A stretch of 64,000 nucleotides of DNA. Source: Bradyrhizobium guangzhouense. Lineage in GTDB: Bacteria > Pseudomonadota > Alphaproteobacteria > Rhizobiales > Xanthobacteraceae. The translations under genes were made by a program, and so were the position numbers. The number at the start of each line of letters is the position of its first letter. Position 1 is the first letter of the stretch. This document shows, one piece after another, positions 25,330 through 33,128 of the stretch. The stretch lies in contig NZ_CP030053.1 of assembly GCF_004114955.1 (NCBI RefSeq), forward strand, positions 6,736,001-6,800,000. The letters run 5' to 3'. Below the pieces are notes generated by a model. The model searched no databases and was not told where the DNA came from. It saw nothing but the letters and a program-made list of their open reading frames with translations.

Positions 25330-25617
25330 TCATTTGGGATTGGTATTGCTCCAGGTCGGGACCGCGTTGGTGACGCCGACCGACGGCCAACTGTAAGTTC
25401 CGATCGATGGCGCCGTGACTGTGCCGACCGTCTGACCCGACGACCCGTATGACGGCCTCGGCTGGGCCGCGGTCACGCCCGGACTGCCATAGGTTGGAGC
25501 CAGCACGCTCGTGCTGTGGTGGCTGCTGGATCTGTGCTTCTTCGCTTCGGCTGCAAAAGGCGCCGCCACCAGCCCGATGGTGACGAACGCCGCGATGGCG
25601 AATTTGATACTTGTCAT
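25330..25617 (-). CDS. Small secreted Ser/Pro/Thr-rich protein
   Basis: The 95-residue product has a signal peptide (MTSIKFAIAAFVTIGLVAAPFAAEAK) and then a low-complexity mature part with a basic-Ser start (KKHRSSSHHSTS) and Pro/Ser/Thr/Gly repeats such as YGSPGVTAAQPRPSYGSSG. It ends PTWSNTNPK. No catalytic domain is present. It could be a small periplasmic or surface structural protein. AAGGGA lies upstream of the chosen ATG at 25617; ATG 25653 is an alternative that would place charged residues before the signal. Confidence 0.65.
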   Translation of the reverse strand: MTSIKFAIAAFVTIGLVAAPFAAEAKKHRSSSHHSTSVLAPTYGSPGVTAAQPRPSYGSSGQTVGTVTAPSIGTYSWPSVGVTNAVPTWSNTNPK

Positions 25618-25791
25618 GGCCGATCCCTTCGTCGTCAGGGCCCATTTTGCCATCTGTTCATGTCGCGGACGATTTTCCAGAGGGACGCATTCATAACTCC
25701 GTGCGCACGTGAAAAGTGCCGGAGGCTGGCGCCGCAAGGACTGGCGCCGCGCGATACGCGCCTTCGGATCGACCCGAATCAGCGCTAGGGC

Positions 25792-26142
25792 ATGGCACTG
25801 ACTTTTCTGGACACGAGTGACATGACCGGCCCCGAGCTGAAGCAACTCCGCAACGACCTCTCAGACGCCATCGAGCGGAAGCTCACCGCGGCCGACATGG
25901 CGAAATTGTGCGCGCTGCCGGAGCAGGGCGGCGCCGACACCATCCGGCGCTGGGAGGTGAGCGGACCGACGCCGGCCGCGACCAAGGTGCTGCGTGTGCT
26001 GGCGATGGCAAGCGAGCGCTATGCGATCCTGGAGAAGTTCGACATCTTCGATCGCCACGACGTGCGCGTGGAGGACCGCCCCGCGAAGCGCGCGGCGTTC
26101 CGCGCGCAGATGCGTGACGAGGTGCGGCGGCGTCTTGGTTAA
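25792..26142 (+). CDS. Small helix-turn-helix-like conserved hypothetical protein
   Basis: The 116-residue soluble protein has a helical region ELKQLRNDLSDAIERKLTAADMAKL followed by ADTIRRWEVSGPTPAATKVLRVLAM, which resembles the plant-like or phage-type XRE helix-turn-helix spacing (recognition helix near RRWEVSG). The C-terminal half is basic (RPAKRAAFRAQMRDEVRRRLG). It may be a DNA-binding regulator; the helix-turn-helix reading is mine from pattern only. The start ATG follows AGGG. It lies upstream of the porin gene on the same strand, with about 225 bp between them. Confidence 0.65.
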   Translation: MALTFLDTSDMTGPELKQLRNDLSDAIERKLTAADMAKLCALPEQGGADTIRRWEVSGPTPAATKVLRVLAMASERYAILEKFDIFDRHDVRVEDRPAKRAAFRAQMRDEVRRRLG

Positions 26143-26366
26143 CAAGATGCGCGCGCAGGTTACCGCAAACTGCGCGAATTAAGCCTTCCTTCACCACTTC
26201 TTAAGCCGCCATTAAGCACGAAAATCATTTGCAGCCCAATAAGTTAGGTTGGGCACTGCTGTGCCACGCATGTGACAGCATTTTCATCAAAAGCGAGCTA
26301 TGTGCAAAACCAACGCGGCGCGGACTGCGCGCCTGCCGGGGACCTGAAGTGTTGGAGTTCAAGACT

Positions 26367-27089
26367 ATGAAGAAGATTCTGTTTGCGACCGTTGCGCTGC
26401 TCGTGGTGGGTGCGGCTGCGCCGGCGATCGGTGCCGATCTCGGCGCCCGCCCCTATTACAACAAGGCGCCGGCCTATGCCGCGCCGATCTACAACTGGAC
26501 CGGCTTCTACATCGGTGCGCATCTCGGCGGTGCGTTCTCCAGCGACAATAACTTCAACGGCCTCTCCACCGGCAACAACGGCAACGGCCGTTTCCTCGGC
26601 GGTCTGCAGGCCGGTGCGGACTGGCAGGTCAACCCGAACTTCGTGGTCGGCGCCGAAGCCCAGTATTCCTGGCTCTCCGGCAATGTCGGCGCGGTGTTCC
26701 CGGGCGGCGTGGCCTACACCAATAACCAGCGCGGCCTCGGTTCGATCACCGGCCGCGTCGGCTACACCTGGGGCCCGGGCCTGGTCTACGTGAAGGGCGG
26801 CTACGCCTATTCCGACAACAATGAGAAGGTGACCGTTGGCGGCGTGCCGACCGGCTTCATCATCTCTGGCGATCACAGCAACGGCTACACCGTCGGCGCC
26901 GGTCTCGAATACATGTTCGCACCGAGCTGGTCGGCCAAGGCCGAGTACCAGTATTACAATTTCGGCGACGCGCACTTCACCGCGGGTCCGCTCGTCGGCA
27001 CCGGCAACTTCACCACCGACGACCACACCTTCAAGGCCGGCGTTAACTACCGCTTCAACTGGGCAACCCCGGTCGCCGCACGCTACTGA
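26367..27089 (+). CDS. Outer-membrane beta-barrel porin (Omp25/Omp31-like)
   Basis: This protein of about 240 residues has a signal peptide MKKILFATVALLVVGAAAPAIGADL and an eight-strand barrel with aromatic girdles: YNWTGFYIGAHLGGAF near residue 45, FLGGLQAGADWQVNP, VGYTWGPGLVYVKGGYAYSD, YTVGAGLEYMFAPSWSAKAEYQYYNFG, and a C-terminus ending VNYRFNWATPVAARY. This is the abundant small porin type of Rhizobiales. The start has GGAG about ten bases upstream. It is followed by a strong terminator at 27118-27151, consistent with a monocistronic, highly expressed gene. Confidence 0.93.
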   Translation: MKKILFATVALLVVGAAAPAIGADLGARPYYNKAPAYAAPIYNWTGFYIGAHLGGAFSSDNNFNGLSTGNNGNGRFLGGLQAGADWQVNPNFVVGAEAQYSWLSGNVGAVFPGGVAYTNNQRGLGSITGRVGYTWGPGLVYVKGGYAYSDNNEKVTVGGVPTGFIISGDHSNGYTVGAGLEYMFAPSWSAKAEYQYYNFGDAHFTAGPLVGTGNFTTDDHTFKAGVNYRFNWATPVAARY

Positions 27090-27117
27090 TCGCGCCTGAA
27101 AAACGCTGATCGAGATC

Positions 27118-27151
27118 AAGGGCCGGCATCGCTGCCGGCCCTTTCATTTTT
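27118..27151 (+). terminator. Rho-independent terminator after porin gene
   Basis: A stem of GGGCCGGCA pairs with TGCCGGCCC over a short TCGC loop and is followed by TTTCATTTTT. It begins about 29 bases after the porin stop codon. Confidence 0.9.
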
Positions 27152-27256
27152 CGCTCTGCGGAACTGCCAAGCATTTGTGCAACTTGCGATTTTTTAACCC
27201 GCGCCGCGGATACTGCGCAGCGAAAATAAGAGATCACGGGTGTGGGGGATTTTTCG

Positions 27257-29398
27257 ATGGCAATCCGTCTGAGCTTGGGCCGTTTCAAGCCGCGCTTCAA
27301 AATGCCGAAATGGGGATTGCGTGGCAGCCTGATCGCGGCCTTCGCCGTGATCGCGGGCATGGGCCTCGTGATCGCAGCCGGCGCCGGCTTCGTGTTCAAC
27401 CATCTCGGCTCGACCATGATGGATTTGAGTGGCCGCGATATCCCGCGCCTCGCCGCCAGCCTTCAGCTCGCCTCGCAGAGCGCGACGCTCGCAGCACAGG
27501 GCCCCGGCCTGCTCGCATCGCCCACCGACGACGCGCTGAACGATCGCACCAAGAACGTGAAGGACATCCAGCAGCAAGCGATGGCCAAGCTCGGCGAGAT
27601 CATCGAGCTCGGCGCAGACCAGCAGACTGCGACTGCGCTCCGCGACACCGCCAAGAGCATCGATGACGCCACGCAAAGCCTCGTCTCGGCGGCGCGCGAA
27701 CGGCTCGACACCGGCGCACTGCACGAGAAGCAGTATGAAGCGCTGCGCAAGGCCCAGGTCGCCTTCGTCGGCGCCGCCGGCCCCGCGATGCTGGATACCC
27801 AGACGCGCCTGAACGCGATCCTCGGTTCGGCGGAAGTGTCGGCCGATGACGCCACCGAGGCCGCGCGCACTGTCGCCCAGGTCTCGACCATCTCCGCCAA
27901 CGGCAATCTGATGGCCGCCGACATGATGGCGGCACTCTCGGCCAACAGCAGCGACACGCTCGAAGCGATCGAGAAGGAATTCAAGACCACCCGCGACCGC
28001 GTCAAGTCCAACCTCGAGGACCTCCCGAACATTCCCTCGATGCAGGCGGTGCGCGGCGCCGTGGAGAAGCTGTTCACCTTCGGCGAAGGCAAGACCGGCG
28101 TGTTCAAGATCCGCCAGAAGGAGCTCGATTCGATCGATTACGGCCAGACCATCCTGGACGAGACCCGCAAGCTCAATGTCGGTCTCGGCATCAGCGTGCA
28201 GGCGCTCGTCGACGGCGTGCAGAAGGAGACCAACGCCTCGACCTTCGGGGCTCGCCAGGAGATCTCGCTCGCCACCACCGCAATGCTGGCGCTGGGCGGA
28301 CTGACGCTGATCGGCTCGGCGCTGTTCGTCTGGCTCTATGTCGGCCGCAACATCCTGCGCCGCATCCGTGAGCTCCAGCGCGCGATGCAGCTGCTCTCCG
28401 CCGGTGACCTCGACACCGAAATCGTCCGCTCCCGTCAGGACGACGAGATCGGCGCGATGAAGGAGACCCTGACGGTGTTCCGCGACAGCATGATCGAAGC
28501 CCGCTCACTTGCGGGCGAGCAGGACAAGGATCGCGTCGTCAAGGCCGAGCGCGCCGCACACATGGAGGCGAAGATCGCGGAGTTCGAGGGCACGGTGCGC
28601 GCCGCGCTCGACAATCTCGCGCAATCGGCCAATTCGATGCAGGCAACGGCGCAGAGCATGTCGACCACCGCTGACCAGTCCAACGCGCTGGTGAACGCGG
28701 TTGCCTCCGCCGCGGAGGAGACCTCGGTCAACGTGCAGACCGTGTCGTCGGGCACCGAGCAGCTGTCTTCGTCGATCGAGGAGATCAGCAAGCAGGTCGT
28801 CACCTCGGCTGCGATCGCCAAGAAGGCGGTCGACGAGGCCGGCGCCACCGACACCACGGTGCAGAGCCTTGCCGACAGCGCAAGCCGCATCAGCGTCGTG
28901 GTCGACCTGATCCAGACGATTGCGTCGCAGACCAATCTGCTCGCACTCAATGCCACCATCGAGGCAGCGCGCGCTGGCGAAGCCGGCCGCGGCTTCGCGG
29001 TGGTCGCGTCCGAGGTGAAGAGCCTCGCCAGCCAGACCGCGAAGGCGACGGAAGAGATCCGCACCCAGATCGTCAGCATGCAGCAGGTCACGACCTCCGC
29101 CGTCGGCGCCATCCAGGGCATCGGCCGGATCATCGGTGAGATCAACGACGTCACCACGACGATCGCAGCTGCGGTCGAGGAGCAGGGTGCCGCGACCCGC
29201 GAGATCGCCCGCAACATCCAGCACGCTGCGGGGGGTACCAGCGAGGTCTCCAGCAACATCGTCGGCGTCTCCACGGCTTCGGCCGAGGCCGGCGCTGCGG
29301 CCACCGAGGTGCTCAGTGCATCGGATGCGCTGCGCCGCGAGGCCGACATGCTGCGCGGGGAGATCGACGCGTTCCTCAACAACATGCGGGCGGCTTGA
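27257..29398 (+). CDS. Methyl-accepting chemotaxis protein
   Basis: This chemoreceptor of about 713 residues has TM1 at about 23-45 ([20 protein letters not shown]) and a long helical periplasmic sensing domain. TM2 lies near 338-360 ([21 protein letters not shown]), followed by a HAMP domain and a cytoplasmic signalling tip with [20 protein letters not shown] and [15 protein letters not shown]. The sensed ligand is unknown. No CheA/CheW genes are near, so it signals through a remote chemotaxis cluster. ATG 27257 is used; a GTG 15 bases upstream is possible. GGGGG precedes it. Confidence 0.93.
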   Translation: MAIRLSLGRFKPRFKMPKWGLRGSLIAAFAVIAGMGLVIAAGAGFVFNHLGSTMMDLSGRDIPRLAASLQLASQSATLAAQGPGLLASPTDDALNDRTKNVKDIQQQAMAKLGEIIELGADQQTATALRDTAKSIDDATQSLVSAARERLDTGALHEKQYEALRKAQVAFVGAAGPAMLDTQTRLNAILGSAEVSADDATEAARTVAQVSTISANGNLMAADMMAALSANSSDTLEAIEKEFKTTRDRVKSNLEDLPNIPSMQAVRGAVEKLFTFGEGKTGVFKIRQKELDSIDYGQTILDETRKLNVGLGISVQALVDGVQKETNASTFGARQEISLATTAMLALGGLTLIGSALFVWLYVGRNILRRIRELQRAMQLLSAGDLDTEIVRSRQDDEIGAMKETLTVFRDSMIEARSLAGEQDKDRVVKAERAAHMEAKIAEFEGTVRAALDNLAQSANSMQATAQSMSTTADQSNALVNAVASAAEETSVNVQTVSSGTEQLSSSIEEISKQVVTSAAIAKKAVDEAGATDTTVQSLADSASRISVVVDLIQTIASQTNLLALNATIEAARAGEAGRGFAVVASEVKSLASQTAKATEEIRTQIVSMQQVTTSAVGAIQGIGRIIGEINDVTTTIAAAVEEQGAATREIARNIQHAAGGTSEVSSNIVGVSTASAEAGAAATEVLSASDALRREADMLRGEIDAFLNNMRAA

Positions 29399-29400
29399 TT

Positions 29401-29492
29401 GTCGTTCCGGGCGCCTCGAAGAGGCGAACCCGGAATCTCGCGCAACAATCTCCAGATTCCGGGTTCGCGCTTTCGCGCGCCCCGGAATGACG
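29401..29492. repeat. Dispersed intergenic inverted repeat
   Basis: Two facing units share CGTTCCGGG ... AACCCGGAATCT and AGATTCCGGGTT ... CCCCGGAATGAC, making a large inverted repeat of about 90 bases. It lies just after the chemoreceptor gene. It fits the abundant palindromic repeats found between bradyrhizobial genes; function unknown. Confidence 0.75.
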
Positions 29493-29612
29493 TGCCTTCT
29501 GGCCTTGCGCTCCATCCGGGCTACGGAATACGGCCGGAATGTCCGCCATGCAGGCGGGCTGCGCGTCCTTTTTCGGCTGGCGCCCCGCCCGCGCTGGGTT
29601 TAAGCGGGTACC

Positions 29613-30674
29613 ATGAACGCAAAAACCGATACCGTGCAGTCCTCGGCCGAGGCGCTGCGCTATCCTTGGGACCAGCATCCTGGCCACGACCAAGTCGTGG
29701 AGATCAGGCCCGGCGTGTTGTGGGCGCGGCTGAAGCTGCCGTTCCGCCTCAACCACGTGAACATCTACCTGCTCGCCGACGGCGACGGCTATGCCATGAT
29801 CGATGCCGGCTTCGGCAACGAGGAGACGATCGAGGCCTGGACCAAGCTGTTCGAAGGCCCGCTGAAGGGCGTCAACATCACGCGCCTGATCGTCACGCAC
29901 TCCCACCCCGACCATGTCGGTCTCGCGGGCTGGATCGTCGAGCGGTTCAAATGCCCGCTGGTGATGTCGCAGGTCGAATATCTGCAATCGGTCTATCACC
30001 AGAACCGCGGCACCGAGGAGCGGCGCGAGGCGCAGCGGCTGTTCTTCCGCCGCCACGGCATGGACGAGTCGCTCACCGAGAAGCTGCTCGGCCGCGGCCA
30101 GGATTATCTCAAGCGCGTCTCGGTGCTGCCGCCGTCCTACCGCCGCATCTCGCATGGCAACGAGGTCGTGATCGGCACGCGCCGCTTCAAGGTGATCACC
30201 GGCGGCGGGCATGCGCTCGACCAGGTGATGCTCTATTGTGCCGACGACAAGCTGTTCCTGTCCGCCGACCAGGTGCTGAGCAAGATCTCTCCGAATGTCA
30301 GCGTGTGGGCGGTCGAGCCCGACCAGAATTCGCTCGGCGAATATCTGGCCTCGCTCGCAAGCCTCACCACCACCCTGCCCTATGATTTGCTGGTGCTGCC
30401 CGGCCACGGCGTGCCGTTCTACGGATTGAAGACGCGCATCAAGCAGCTCGCCGATCACCATGAGGAACGCTGCCGCCTGATCGCGGAAGCCTGCCGCGAG
30501 GTGCCGCAGACCTCGCGCGCGCTGGTGCCTGTCGTGTTCAACAAGCACGTGCTGGACGAGCACCAGATGGGCTTTGCCGCCGGCGAGCTCGTCGCCCACG
30601 TCAATTACATGATCGTCGAGGGCCGGCTGACCGCCGAGACCAAGGACGGCGTGCTGCAGTTCAGGACGACGTGA
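29613..30674 (+). CDS. Metallo-beta-lactamase-fold hydrolase
   Basis: This 353-residue enzyme has an intact metal motif THSHPDHVG near residue 96, with ITGGGHALDQVMLYCADDKLFLSADQ near residue 195 (second metal ligands His and Asp) and LPGHGVPF near residue 265. The C-terminal helical extension (residues 270-353) resembles LACTB2-like and related hydrolases. It is soluble with no signal peptide. The substrate is unclear: thioesters, glutathione thioesters or nucleic-acid ends are known substrates in the superfamily. The start at 29613 has GGGT upstream. Confidence 0.88.
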   Translation: MNAKTDTVQSSAEALRYPWDQHPGHDQVVEIRPGVLWARLKLPFRLNHVNIYLLADGDGYAMIDAGFGNEETIEAWTKLFEGPLKGVNITRLIVTHSHPDHVGLAGWIVERFKCPLVMSQVEYLQSVYHQNRGTEERREAQRLFFRRHGMDESLTEKLLGRGQDYLKRVSVLPPSYRRISHGNEVVIGTRRFKVITGGGHALDQVMLYCADDKLFLSADQVLSKISPNVSVWAVEPDQNSLGEYLASLASLTTTLPYDLLVLPGHGVPFYGLKTRIKQLADHHEERCRLIAEACREVPQTSRALVPVVFNKHVLDEHQMGFAAGELVAHVNYMIVEGRLTAETKDGVLQFRTT

Positions 30675-30682
30675 GTGGTCAC

Positions 30683-30797
30683 CGTCGTGGCCGGGCTTGT
30701 CCCGGCCATCCACGTTCTCTTACATGAAAGCAAGTTCGTGGATGCCCGGGGCATCTGGCGCGAAGACGCGCTTCGCGCTTTTGCCCGGGCATGACGA
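30683..30797. repeat. Dispersed intergenic hairpin repeat
   Basis: The unit contains GGCCGGG-cttgt-CCCGGCC (30689-30707) and, further on, partner sequence CGTGGATGCCCGGG ... CCCGGGCATGACGA. It lies between the convergent hydrolase and aroQ genes. It belongs to the same type of GC-rich repeat seen at 46428-46455. Confidence 0.7.
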
Positions 30798-30812
30798 GTT
30801 TGCGGAAGCATC

Positions 30813-31244
30813 TCACTTCATATTCGCGATCGCGTGCAGCGCCGCGATGTAGCCGAACGGGCCGAGTCCGCAGATCACACCCGTTGCGACGAACGAGATC
30901 TTCGAGTGGCGATGATATTCGTCACGGGCGTGGATATTGGAGATGTGGACCTCCAGCACCGGACCTTCGAACGTCTTGATCGCGTCCATGATCGAGACCG
31001 AGGTGAAGGACAGCCCGGCCGGATTGATGACGATAGCGTCGGCATCCTGCCGCGCCGACTGGATCAGATCGACCAGCACGCCCTCATGGTTGGACTGGTG
31101 AAAGGCGAGCTTGAGCCCAAGCCGGCCCGCCGCCTCCTCGCAGCTCGCATTGACCGCTGCGAGGGTCGTCGTGCCATAGATGTGCGGCTCGCGAATACCG
31201 AGCATATTGAGATTGGGACCGTTCAGGATCATCACGCGCTTCAT
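30813..31244 (-). CDS. aroQ: Type II 3-dehydroquinate dehydratase, variant active site
   Basis: This 143-residue protein carries the type II dehydroquinase motifs: ILNGPNLNMLGIREPHIYG (Arg18, catalytic Tyr23), HQSNHEG, INPAG, LEVHISN (Glu98, His100) and RHSKISFVATGVICGLG. The family dehydrates 3-dehydroquinate in the shikimate or quinate pathway. The usual THTS motif reads SFTS here (Phe80 for the substrate-binding His), so activity or specificity may differ. An AAAGGG ribosome site precedes ATG 31244. It is transcribed away from hemA, with a FixK-type box between the two. The organism may carry a second, canonical aroQ elsewhere. Confidence 0.85.
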   Translation of the reverse strand: MKRVMILNGPNLNMLGIREPHIYGTTTLAAVNASCEEAAGRLGLKLAFHQSNHEGVLVDLIQSARQDADAIVINPAGLSFTSVSIMDAIKTFEGPVLEVHISNIHARDEYHRHSKISFVATGVICGLGPFGYIAALHAIANMK

Positions 31245-31381
31245 GGATAGGCCCTTTTGGGTTAACCGCCGGACCGCTTGCCGGCCCTGCGAGGGAATAC
31301 CGGCGGGAGCGCCGCTCGAGGAGCGGCCAACCCGGCACATGCGGCAGATATTGCACAGCACCATCGAGCACTGTCGCGAAC

Positions 31382-31395
31382 TTGATCGGAATCAA
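31382..31395. promoter_or_regulatory. FixK/FNR-type box TTGATCGGAATCAA upstream of hemA
   Basis: This is a perfect TTGAT-N4-ATCAA palindrome, the CRP/FNR-family site recognised by FixK proteins in rhizobia. It lies 134 nt upstream of the hemA start and 137 nt upstream of the aroQ start. Oxygen-dependent control of hemA via FixLJ/FixK is described in Bradyrhizobium japonicum, which fits this placement. Confidence 0.75.
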
Positions 31396-31413
31396 GTTTC
31401 AGATCGCACGATA

Positions 31414-31487
31414 GGGCATTTTGCCCAAATGCCCCTCACGGCCAAATGTGGGATAGCGCATAGACATTAGAGCTGGAAAAGCTCTAA
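31414..31487. promoter_or_regulatory. Two inverted repeats in the hemA leader
   Basis: The first has GGGCATTT/AAATGCCC arms with a TGCCC loop (31414-31434). The second has TTAGAGCT/AGCTCTAA arms with a GGAAA loop (31467-31487). Both lie between the FixK-type box and the hemA start, where the transcript begins. The second loosely recalls the TTAGAA/TTCTAA half-sites of iron-response (Irr/ICE) elements, but the spacing differs. Confidence 0.35.
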
Positions 31488-31529
31488 GGATGTGGGCCCT
31501 TTTGGTCAGTTCCGTCACAGGTTGCACCG

Positions 31530-32759
31530 ATGGATTACGCCGAATTCTTCAATTCCGCCCTGGATCGCCTCCACACCGAGCGCCGCTACCGCGTGTTCGC
31601 CGATCTGGAGCGCACCGCCGGCCGGTTCCCGCATGCGGTCTGGCACTCGCCGAAGGGCAAGCGCGACGTCGTGATCTGGTGCTCCAACGATTACCTCGGC
31701 ATGGGCCAGCACCCGAAAGTGGTCGGTGCCATGGTCGAGACCGCAACGCGCGTCGGCACCGGCGCTGGCGGAACCCGCAACATCGCCGGAACGCACCATC
31801 CGCTGGTGCAGCTCGAGGCCGAGCTTGCCGACCTCCACGGCAAGGAAGCGGCGCTGCTGTTCACCTCGGGCTATGTCTCGAACCAGACCGGCATCGCGAC
31901 CATCGCCAAGCTCATTCCGAACTGTCTCATCCTCTCCGATGAGCTCAACCACAATTCGATGATCGAGGGCATCCGCCAGTCCGGCTGCGAGCGGGTCGTG
32001 TTCCGCCACAACGACCTCGCCGATCTCGAAGCGAAGCTGAAGGCTGCGGGCCCGAACCGGCCGAAGCTGATCGCCTGCGAGAGCCTCTATTCCATGGACG
32101 GCGACGTCGCCCCGCTCGCCAGGATCTGCGATCTCGCCGAGAAGTATAATGCGATGACCTATGTCGACGAGGTTCATGCCGTCGGCATGTACGGCCCGCG
32201 GGGCGGCGGCATTGCCGAGCGTGACGGCGTCATGCATCGCATCGACATTCTCGAAGGCACGCTGGCGAAAGCATTCGGCTGCCTCGGCGGCTACATCGCC
32301 GGCAACGGCCATATCATCGACGCCGTGCGCTCCTATGCGCCGGGCTTCATCTTCACCACCGCACTGCCGCCGGCGATCTGCTCGGCCGCAACGGCTGCGA
32401 TCAGGCATCTGAAGACCTCGAGCTGGGAGCGCGAGCGCCACCAGGACCGCGCCGCCCGCGTCAAGGCGATCCTCAATGCCGCAGGTCTGCCGGTGATGTC
32501 GAACGACACCCATATCGTACCGCTGTTCGTGGGCGATCCCGAGAAGTGCAAGCAGGCCTCGGACATGCTGCTCGAGGATCACGGCATCTACATCCAGCCG
32601 ATCAACTATCCGACCGTCGCCAAGGGCACCGAGCGCCTGCGCATCACGCCCTCGCCCTATCACGACGACGGCTTGATCGATCAGCTCGCCGAAGCCCTGT
32701 TGCAGGTGTGGGACCGGCTGGACTTGCCGCTGAGCGAGAAGTCGCTGGCGGCGGAGTAG
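31530..32759 (+). CDS. hemA: 5-aminolevulinate synthase
   Basis: This 409-residue PLP enzyme condenses glycine with succinyl-CoA to make 5-aminolevulinate, the first step of heme synthesis by the C4 (Shemin) pathway of alphaproteobacteria. The PLP lysine is at about 247 in [14 protein letters not shown]; the [12 protein letters not shown] element (Asp213, His216) and [13 protein letters not shown] near residue 80 are family features. The length matches the family. Heme made here supplies the cytochrome oxidase encoded further right. A FixK-type box and two inverted repeats lie upstream. Confidence 0.97.
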   Translation: MDYAEFFNSALDRLHTERRYRVFADLERTAGRFPHAVWHSPKGKRDVVIWCSNDYLGMGQHPKVVGAMVETATRVGTGAGGTRNIAGTHHPLVQLEAELADLHGKEAALLFTSGYVSNQTGIATIAKLIPNCLILSDELNHNSMIEGIRQSGCERVVFRHNDLADLEAKLKAAGPNRPKLIACESLYSMDGDVAPLARICDLAEKYNAMTYVDEVHAVGMYGPRGGGIAERDGVMHRIDILEGTLAKAFGCLGGYIAGNGHIIDAVRSYAPGFIFTTALPPAICSAATAAIRHLKTSSWERERHQDRAARVKAILNAAGLPVMSNDTHIVPLFVGDPEKCKQASDMLLEDHGIYIQPINYPTVAKGTERLRITPSPYHDDGLIDQLAEALLQVWDRLDLPLSEKSLAAE

Positions 32760-32795
32760 GCGTCTCCGACCCCAACTTTCACCGTCCACGTGGCT

Positions 32796-32970
32796 ACCCC
32801 TCTCCCCGACCCTCCCCCACAAGGGACCCACAAGGGGGGAGGGAGCGAGAGAGGAGTGCCGACCTCACTTTGATTTTGCACACCAAGCTTTGTTTTTCGC
32901 CGCGACAATCGACACTCTCTCCGTTCCCTCCCCTGTTGTGGGGAGGGTCAGGGAGGGGGGGTGCCGCACG
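32796..32970. repeat. Hairpin repeats in hemA-kinase intergenic gap
   Basis: The 369-base gap between hemA and the hybrid kinase gene contains CCCTCTCCCCGACCCTCCCC with a nearby CAAGGGG-GGAGGG partner. Facing copies follow (CCCTCCCCTGTTGTGGGGAGGG at 32930-32951 is itself a hairpin). It belongs to the GC-rich intergenic repeat family. No gene is seen, and no clear promoter was recognised for the kinase gene downstream. Confidence 0.65.
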
Positions 32971-33128
32971 GGGATTCTCTCGGCGGCCCTCAAGCTGCGC
33001 AGCTTAACGACAACCCCAGTTCCCGCTCTCGCCGGCCATTTCGCTGTCGCCTCCACTCCGCTAAAGCGCTAGATTTGCAGCGAAAATGAGATCGGGCGCT
33101 AGCGCGCCATGGGAGAAGCACGCTCGCC

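Noticed and set aside
27104..27117. CTGATCGAGATCAA near the porin terminator as a FixK box
   Set aside because: The first half-site has a C for T mismatch, and the position at a gene end just before a terminator does not suit a promoter.
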